Assembly: GCA_019689955.1 (NCBI GenBank)
Contig: JADGGM010000160.1
Coordinates: 1-6,836 of the forward strand
Source of the DNA: Gemmatimonadaceae bacterium
GTDB taxonomy: Bacteria > Gemmatimonadota > Gemmatimonadetes > Gemmatimonadales > Gemmatimonadaceae
Direction of reading: 5' to 3'
DNA: 6,836 nt
The position numbers and the translations under genes are program-made. Below are positions 1-5,691 of the stretch, in pieces. The notes beneath the pieces were generated by a model. It was not told where the DNA came from. It did no database searches and saw only the letters and a list, made by a program, of their open reading frames with translations. Position 1 is the stretch's first letter, and each line of letters starts with the position of its first letter.

Positions 1-85
1 CGAAGAAGAGAGGCTCATCGAATGCGGCTCGCTACGGGTGTTACGCGGATGCGTGGCGCGGCGCTGTGGGGCGGAACGGGCGGGG

Positions 86-106
86 GCGGGCGCGCTCGTC
101 GCCCGC
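86..106 (-). terminator. GC-rich hairpin downstream of cstA, possible terminator
   Basis: Seven-base perfect arms, GCGGGCG (86-92) and CGCCCGC (100-106), enclose a 7-base loop about 70 bases beyond the cstA stop. No T-run follows on the minus strand, so it is not a classical intrinsic terminator. It may be a factor-assisted stop or an mRNA 3'-end stabiliser. The rest of 1-175 shows no supportable gene: reading frames there are short and of low complexity, and no small YbdD-like partner of CstA is present. Confidence 0.3.
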
Positions 107-175
107 GGGGGACATCGGCCGCGTCCGCCCCGCGCGCGCGTCGAATGGTGAACGACGGTGGCGCTCCTCCGCCCC

Positions 176-2247
<2,072 letters not shown>

Positions 2248-2248
<1 letters not shown>

Positions 2249-2283
2249 GGGTCGAAAGTGCGGCGGGGTCTGGGGAATGACAA
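2248..2283 (-). promoter_or_regulatory. Candidate cstA promoter, possibly leaderless
   Basis: On the minus strand, TTGTCA (2283-2278; 5 of 6 matches to the -35 consensus) is followed by 17 bases and then CACTTT (2260-2255), a weak -10 hexamer. The cstA ATG begins 7 bases after that hexamer, where transcription would be expected to start. There is no purine-rich ribosome binding site in the bases just upstream (CACTTTCGACCC). The CTTTCG core also occurs before gcdH. Inferred by eye; the -10 match is poor. Confidence 0.35.
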
Positions 2284-2338
2284 GGGCGCCCTGCCGTCCG
2301 CCCGCCGGGGCGACTAACTTTTGGCAACCTTCGAGGGA
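2284..2338 (+). promoter_or_regulatory. Candidate promoter and ribosome binding site of the four-gene operon
   Basis: TAACTT (2315-2320), within TAACTTTTGG, is a plausible -10 or Bacteroidota-type TAnnTTT element; a poor -35 candidate, CTGCCG, lies at 2291-2296. Transcription would begin near 2327. GAGGGA at 2333-2338 is a good Shine-Dalgarno sequence 8 bases before the GTG at 2347. A small dyad, CGCCC-GCCG-GGGCG (2299-2312), abuts the -10, and an 8-base palindrome GGGCGCCC lies at 2284-2291. Either could bind a regulator shared with the divergent cstA promoter, which is inference. Confidence 0.4.
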
Positions 2339-2346
2339 CGCACTTC

Positions 2347-3006
2347 GTGAGACGCACCGTTCCATTCGCGGCCGCCGCGCTGCTCCTGGCGGCCGGATGC
2401 GCCGGCGCACAGAGCACATCCCACAACCAGCCCGCTCCGCTCCCCGCGCGACCCCTCGCGGCGTACGCCGCGCGCGCGGTGGTCGTGCTCCCGACCCACT
2501 ATCTCCGCCCCGGCGACCCGATGGGGTGGGCGGCGCAGATCAGCGACGTGCGAGGGTACCTCGATGAGGTGGACGGCGAGATCGCCTTCGCGCTCGGCGA
2601 CCGCGGGGTGAAGCGGCTCTGGGTCTTCCCCCCGCGCCTCGTGGCCGCGGCCAAGCGGAACCCCGGCTACGCCGCGGACCCGCACGACCTGGCCGCGGAG
2701 TGGCTCCGCCCGCCCATGCGGCGCGTGCCGGAGCAGCTCCCGGAGCCGTTCGCCTCGCAGGTCCGCACGATCATCGCGCTGCAGGAGAACACGCAGTACG
2801 TGCTGTTTCCCGTGGAGATCCGCTTTGAGCCCGCCGGTGAGGGGAAGGAGGGAGGGCGCGCGGTGATCCACCTCGTCCTGCTCGACGCGCGCCGCTCGCA
2901 CATCGTGTGGGCGGCCGACGTGGCGAGCGATCCGACAACGTCCTTTTCGCCCGCGCTCGCGGCCAGCGCCGCCGAGCACATCGCAGATCTCGTCGCGGCC
3001 CGGTAG
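2347..3006 (+). CDS. Secreted protein or lipoprotein of unknown family
   Basis: A 219-residue protein that I cannot assign to a named family. Residues 1-21 form an export signal: MRR, a hydrophobic alanine/leucine stretch, then LLLAAGC with Cys18 as possible lipid-anchoring residue. The -3 residue is alanine, so the lipobox is imperfect; signal peptidase I cleavage after AGA (19-21... AQ) is an alternative. A proline-rich linker (about 24-37) leads to an alpha/beta domain starting with the strand ARAVVVLP (42-49). Later features are KRLWVFPPRLVAAAKRNPGY (89-108), QYVLFPVEIRF (150-160), IHLVLLDARRSHIVWAADV (174-192) and a final helix. A 'variable in the cell, strand VVVLP, then LLDA..IVWA' pattern recalls CsgG, LpoB and TolB-N-like envelope proteins, a loose resemblance only. 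The GTG start is supported by GAGGGA 8 bases upstream. It is the first gene of the operon, ending 14 bases before the isocitrate dehydrogenase. Confidence 0.75.
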   Translation: MRRTVPFAAAALLLAAGCAGAQSTSHNQPAPLPARPLAAYAARAVVVLPTHYLRPGDPMGWAAQISDVRGYLDEVDGEIAFALGDRGVKRLWVFPPRLVAAAKRNPGYAADPHDLAAEWLRPPMRRVPEQLPEPFASQVRTIIALQENTQYVLFPVEIRFEPAGEGKEGGRAVIHLVLLDARRSHIVWAADVASDPTTSFSPALAASAAEHIADLVAAR

Positions 3007-3020
3007 GGCCGCTGGAGCAT

Positions 3021-4037
3021 ATGTCCATTCCAGTCACCCTGATCCCGGGCGACGGCATCGGCCCGGAGATCACCGACGCCACGGTCCGGATCCTCGAGCG
3101 GGCCGGCGTCGACATCGCGTGGGACCGGCAACTGGCCGGGATGGCCGCCGTCGCCGCGCATGGCGACCCGATCCCCGCCGCCACCCTCGACTCCATCGCG
3201 CGCACGCGCGTCGCGCTCAAGGGCCCCCTCGAGACCCCCGTCGGCGGCGGGTACCGGAGCGTGAACGTCGCGCTCCGCATGCGGTTCGATCTGTACGCCA
3301 ACGTGCGCCCCGCCTACACCATCCGTCCCGGCGGACGCTTCGAGCACGTGGACATCGTCCTCGTGCGCGAGAACACGGAAGGGCTCTACAGCGGCGTGGA
3401 GCACTACATCAAGATCGGGAACGACGACCACGCGGCCGCGGAGTCGGCGGCGATCATCACGCGCGCGGGCTCGGAGCGGGTGATCCGCTTCGCGTTCGAC
3501 TACGCGGTGAAGCACGGGCGGAAGAAGCTTACGCTCGTGCACAAGGCGAACATCCTCAAGCTCTCGCAGGGGCTCTTCCTCGAGACCGGCCGCCGCATCG
3601 CCAAGGAGTACGCGGGGCGCGTCGCGTTCGAGGAGCGGATCATCGACGCGATGGCGATGCAGCTCATCCTCAAGCCCGAAGCGTTCGACATGATCGTGAC
3701 GACGAACATGTTCGGCGACATCCTCTCCGACGAGATCGCCGGCCTGGTGGGCGGGCTCGGCCTGGCGCCGGGGGCGAACATCGGGGAGGGGGCGTCGATC
3801 TTCGAGGCCGTGCACGGGACCGCTCCCGACATCGCCGGGCAGGGGATCGCGAACCCTGGCGCGCTCATCCTGGCGGCTTGCATGATGCTCGAGCACCTCG
3901 GGCACGAAGCCTGCGCGAGGCGCATCCGGCACGCGCTGGAAGCGGTGGTGCGCGAGGGGAAGACGGTGACGCGCGACCTGGGCGGCACGGCGACCACGCA
4001 CGAGCTCGCCGACGCGGTGATCGCGAGGCTGGGGTGA
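3021..4037 (+). CDS. NAD-type isocitrate dehydrogenase (isocitrate/isopropylmalate dehydrogenase family)
   Basis: A 338-residue cytosolic beta-decarboxylating dehydrogenase, predicted to convert isocitrate to 2-oxoglutarate and CO2 with NAD+ in the TCA cycle. Visible motifs: IPGDGIGPEI (8-17), GGGYRSVNVALR (75-86) carrying the isocitrate-contacting Ser80, LYANVRP (91-97), VRENTEGLYSGVEH (115-128) with catalytic Tyr123, VHKANILK (173-180) with catalytic Lys175, Asp209 and GDILSDE (232-238) for the metal, and HGTAPDIAGQGIANPG (265-280). Asp270-Ile271 replace the Lys-Tyr pair of E. coli NADP enzyme, indicating NAD+. RSVNVALR favours isocitrate over isopropylmalate or homoisocitrate, and the short length resembles mitochondrial IDH3 subunits. 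The ATG at 3021 gives the canonical N-terminus with GGAG 3 bases upstream, a tight spacing; the frame is open further upstream but overlaps the preceding gene. Its stop overlaps the next start (GTGA). Homoisocitrate dehydrogenase is the main alternative. Confidence 0.9.
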   Translation: MSIPVTLIPGDGIGPEITDATVRILERAGVDIAWDRQLAGMAAVAAHGDPIPAATLDSIARTRVALKGPLETPVGGGYRSVNVALRMRFDLYANVRPAYTIRPGGRFEHVDIVLVRENTEGLYSGVEHYIKIGNDDHAAAESAAIITRAGSERVIRFAFDYAVKHGRKKLTLVHKANILKLSQGLFLETGRRIAKEYAGRVAFEERIIDAMAMQLILKPEAFDMIVTTNMFGDILSDEIAGLVGGLGLAPGANIGEGASIFEAVHGTAPDIAGQGIANPGALILAACMMLEHLGHEACARRIRHALEAVVREGKTVTRDLGGTATTHELADAVIARLG

Positions 4038-4855
4038 TCACCGTCCTCCACGTCTCCGACCTGCACTTCGGCACGCCCGCCGTGCCGGAGCAGATCGACG
4101 CGATCGAGGCGATGATCCAGGAGCGGAGGTTCGACGTGGTGGCGGTCTCGGGGGACGTGTCACAGCGGGCGCGCGCGGGGGAGCTCCTCCGCGCGCGCGC
4201 GGTGCGCCGCGCCGCGCAGCGCGGGAGCCGCACGATCGTGGTCCCGGGGAACCACGACGTGAAGTGGTGGCGCGCCCCGGTCGGGCTCGGGAAGCGCGCG
4301 GCGCTCTACGCGGGGTACCGGCGCTATGTCTCCCCGGAGCTCGAGCCCACCCTCCACGTGCCGGGCGCGACGTTCGTCGGGCTCAACACGGCGCACGGGG
4401 TCATGCCCTATACGCTGACCTGGAACGTGCGCGATATCGGCGTGGTGGGGGCGCTGGGGTGCGCGCAGATCGAGCGGGCCCGGGCCGCGTTCGAGGCCTC
4501 CCCCCCCGACGACCTGCGGGTGATCGTCATGCACCACAACCCGCTCAAGGGGGAGCTGTCGCAGCGCCACGGGCTCGTGAACACGAAACGCGCGCTCGGC
4601 GCATTCGCCGACCTCGGCGTCGACCTCGTCCTCTGCGGGCACGACCACCAGGAGGCGATCCACTACGTGGAGCACACGCGGCGGGGGACGGTCGTCTCCA
4701 CGGCCGGGACTGTCTCCAACCGCTCCCGCGGCGGGCGGCCGTCGTCGGTCAACATCATCACGCTCGCTCCCACCCGGATCGACGTGGCCACCTTGATCTG
4801 GGCCGGTCACGAGAACACGTTCATTCCTGGTCCGGTGCGGAGCTTCACCCGATGA
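4034..4855 (+). CDS. Calcineurin-like metallophosphoesterase
   Basis: A 273-residue soluble enzyme of the calcineurin-like superfamily, which hydrolyses phosphomono- or diesters using two metal ions. The full motif set is present in order: DLHFG (9-13; Asp9, His11), GDVSQ (40-44; Asp41), GNHD (72-75; Asn73, His74), MHHNP (166-170) and GHDH (202-205; His203, His205). Motif spacing and length resemble the CpdA/Icc cyclic-nucleotide phosphodiesterase-like branch, but the substrate cannot be read from sequence. There is no signal peptide or membrane segment. The GTG start at 4034 begins right before the first strand (ITVLHVSDLHFG) and has GCGAGG 5 bases upstream; it overlaps the isocitrate dehydrogenase stop by four bases, and its own stop overlaps the SprT-like start (ATGA), so translation is likely coupled on both sides. 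It holds an 8-C run at 4500-4507 and a long inverted repeat at 4169-4198. Confidence 0.9.
   Translation: MITVLHVSDLHFGTPAVPEQIDAIEAMIQERRFDVVAVSGDVSQRARAGELLRARAVRRAAQRGSRTIVVPGNHDVKWWRAPVGLGKRAALYAGYRRYVSPELEPTLHVPGATFVGLNTAHGVMPYTLTWNVRDIGVVGALGCAQIERARAAFEASPPDDLRVIVMHHNPLKGELSQRHGLVNTKRALGAFADLGVDLVLCGHDHQEAIHYVEHTRRGTVVSTAGTVSNRSRGGRPSSVNIITLAPTRIDVATLIWAGHENTFIPGPVRSFTR
4169..4198. repeat. 30-bp near-perfect inverted repeat inside the phosphoesterase gene
   Basis: The two arms are 4169-4180 and 4187-4198 around the palindromic centre GAGCTC (4181-4186). Every position pairs except 4179/4188, a G-T wobble in RNA. The arms are almost pure GC alternation, so an mRNA hairpin here would be very stable. 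It encodes about residues 46-55, just after the GDVSQ metal motif. Function unknown; it may simply follow from arginine/alanine codons in GC-rich DNA. Confidence 0.6.
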
Positions 4856-5616
4856 TGAAGTGGTTGCGTGCGACGCTGCGCGGCGATCCGTGTCAGCTCC
4901 AGCTCGATTTCGAAGGTCCACCGCAGAACGCGGAACAGTTGCTCGCGCGGCTGCGCGCGCTCGGGCTCAAGGGGATCACACGCTGCCGCCTCACACGCAA
5001 CCGCGCGGTCATGGTGAGCTTCAGCGGCCGAGAGCTGCGCATCCACGAGGCGTACCTCGGCGCGACGCCGGAGGTCCTCGAGGCGATCGTGGCCTTCGTG
5101 TGCGGCCGCACGCGCCACGAGCGGAGAGCGGCGCAACGGATCATCCTCAGCTTCCCGATCCGCGCGCCGCTGCGCACCCCCGTACGCCGCCCCGGGCGGA
5201 CGAACGAGGAGGACGAGGCGCTGGTGCGCGAGCTCATGTACTGGCACGCGGAGTACAACGCCCGCTACTTCAATGGGATGCTGAGCACCGTGCCGATCCG
5301 CATCTCACGCCGCATGCGCTCGCGCCTCGGACAGTACACGGCGGCCTCGCCGTACGGGGAGCCGGCGGAAATCGCGATCAGCCGCGCGCACATCCGCCGC
5401 CACGGCTGGGCCGAGGCGCTCCACACGCTGCTCCACGAGATGGTGCACCAGTGGCAGGCGGAGTCCGGCTACGAGATCGACCACGGGGCGGCGTTCCGCG
5501 CCAAGGCGATCGAGGTCGGGATCGCGCCGCACGCACGCCGCGAGCTCCGCGCGGCCAAGGCGGGGCGCGTGGTCTCGCCCCACGAGCTGCTCCTCCGCGC
5601 CGCACGCCAGGAGTAG
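4852..5616 (+). CDS. SprT-like zinc metallopeptidase with an unassigned N-terminal domain
   Basis: A 254-residue protein with a C-terminal SprT-like peptidase domain (about 120-235). HEMVH at 195-199 supplies zinc ligands His195 and His199 and catalytic Glu196; DHGAAFR (210-216) supplies the likely third ligand His211. Upstream, YWHAEYNARYFNGMLSTVPI (130-149) is the usual SprT-like lead-in helix and strand. The domain seems to lack the C-terminal four-cysteine zinc ribbon found in many SprT/Spartan proteins: only two cysteines occur in the protein, at 14 and 84. Residues 1-115 form a separate region with a SGRELRIHEAYLGATPEVLEAIVAFV stretch (58-83) that often precedes this domain in related hypothetical proteins, by memory. 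Family members are implicated in cleaving DNA-bound proteins, but bacterial roles are poorly known. The first ATG of ATGATG is chosen because it overlaps the previous stop and lies 9 bases after GGAG. It is the last gene of the operon. Confidence 0.88.
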   Translation: MMKWLRATLRGDPCQLQLDFEGPPQNAEQLLARLRALGLKGITRCRLTRNRAVMVSFSGRELRIHEAYLGATPEVLEAIVAFVCGRTRHERRAAQRIILSFPIRAPLRTPVRRPGRTNEEDEALVRELMYWHAEYNARYFNGMLSTVPIRISRRMRSRLGQYTAASPYGEPAEIAISRAHIRRHGWAEALHTLLHEMVHQWQAESGYEIDHGAAFRAKAIEVGIAPHARRELRAAKAGRVVSPHELLLRAARQE

Positions 5617-5625
5617 GCGCACGGC

Positions 5626-5646
5626 GGGGAGCGGCGCCGCTACCCC
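5626..5646 (+). terminator. Possible terminator hairpin after the SprT-like gene
   Basis: Ten bases after the TAG stop, GGGGAGCG (5626-5633) can pair with CGCT-A-CCCC (5638-5646) around a GCGC loop, with one bulged A; its core AGCGGCGCCGCT (5630-5641) is a perfect 12-base palindrome. TCTCCCC follows instead of a T-run, so intrinsic termination is uncertain. Its place between the operon and a separately promoted gene is what suggests a terminator. Confidence 0.35.
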
Positions 5647-5653
5647 TCTCCCC

Positions 5654-5691
5654 GTGACACGCTCCGCGCCGGAGCGTACCTTTCGGTCATG
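5654..5691 (+). promoter_or_regulatory. Candidate gcdH promoter, possibly leaderless
   Basis: GTGACA (5654-5659; 5 of 6 matches to the -35 consensus), a 17-base spacer, then TACCTT (5677-5682) as -10; TACCTTT also fits the Bacteroidota-like TAnnTTT element. The gcdH ATG at 5689 starts 7 bases after the -10, at the expected transcription start. The only purine-rich stretch, GGAG at 5671-5674, is 14 bases from the ATG, too far for a normal ribosome binding site. Inferred by eye. Confidence 0.45.
5659..5677. promoter_or_regulatory. Perfect dyad in the gcdH promoter spacer, candidate operator
   Basis: ACGCTCCG-CGC-CGGAGCGT is a perfect inverted repeat with 8-base arms and a 3-base centre. It runs from the last base of the -35 to the first base of the -10. 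Repressors or MerR-type activators commonly bind such a position, and a MerR-family regulator (LiuR) controls acyl-CoA dehydrogenase genes in some Proteobacteria. An alternative is a transcript hairpin contributing to termination of the upstream operon (ACCTTT follows it). Confidence 0.4.

Noticed and set aside
1..18. Minus-strand ATG at 18-16 as the start of another gene
   Set aside because: Only six codons lie in the window and no ribosome binding site or family signal is visible, so it cannot be supported.
131..140. Alternating CG run as a possible Z-DNA or regulatory tract
   Set aside because: Such runs recur in this GC-rich DNA (also 4191-4200), so chance is sufficient.
2907..3020. N-terminal extension of the isocitrate dehydrogenase frame
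   Set aside because: The extra 38 residues are Arg-rich, overlap the upstream gene and precede the canonical MSIPVTLIPGDGIGPE start at 3021.
2667..4001. 444-codon minus-strand frame opposite the isocitrate dehydrogenase
   Set aside because: Composition of a GC-rich shadow and no motif; the sense strand is an intact dehydrogenase.
2347..5616. The four-gene run as a new defence or signalling system
   Set aside because: A nuclease-like phosphoesterase beside a protease is suggestive at first sight, but the phosphoesterase looks like a general calcineurin-like enzyme, the operon includes a TCA-cycle dehydrogenase, and there is no sensor, cyclase, NTPase or membrane effector.
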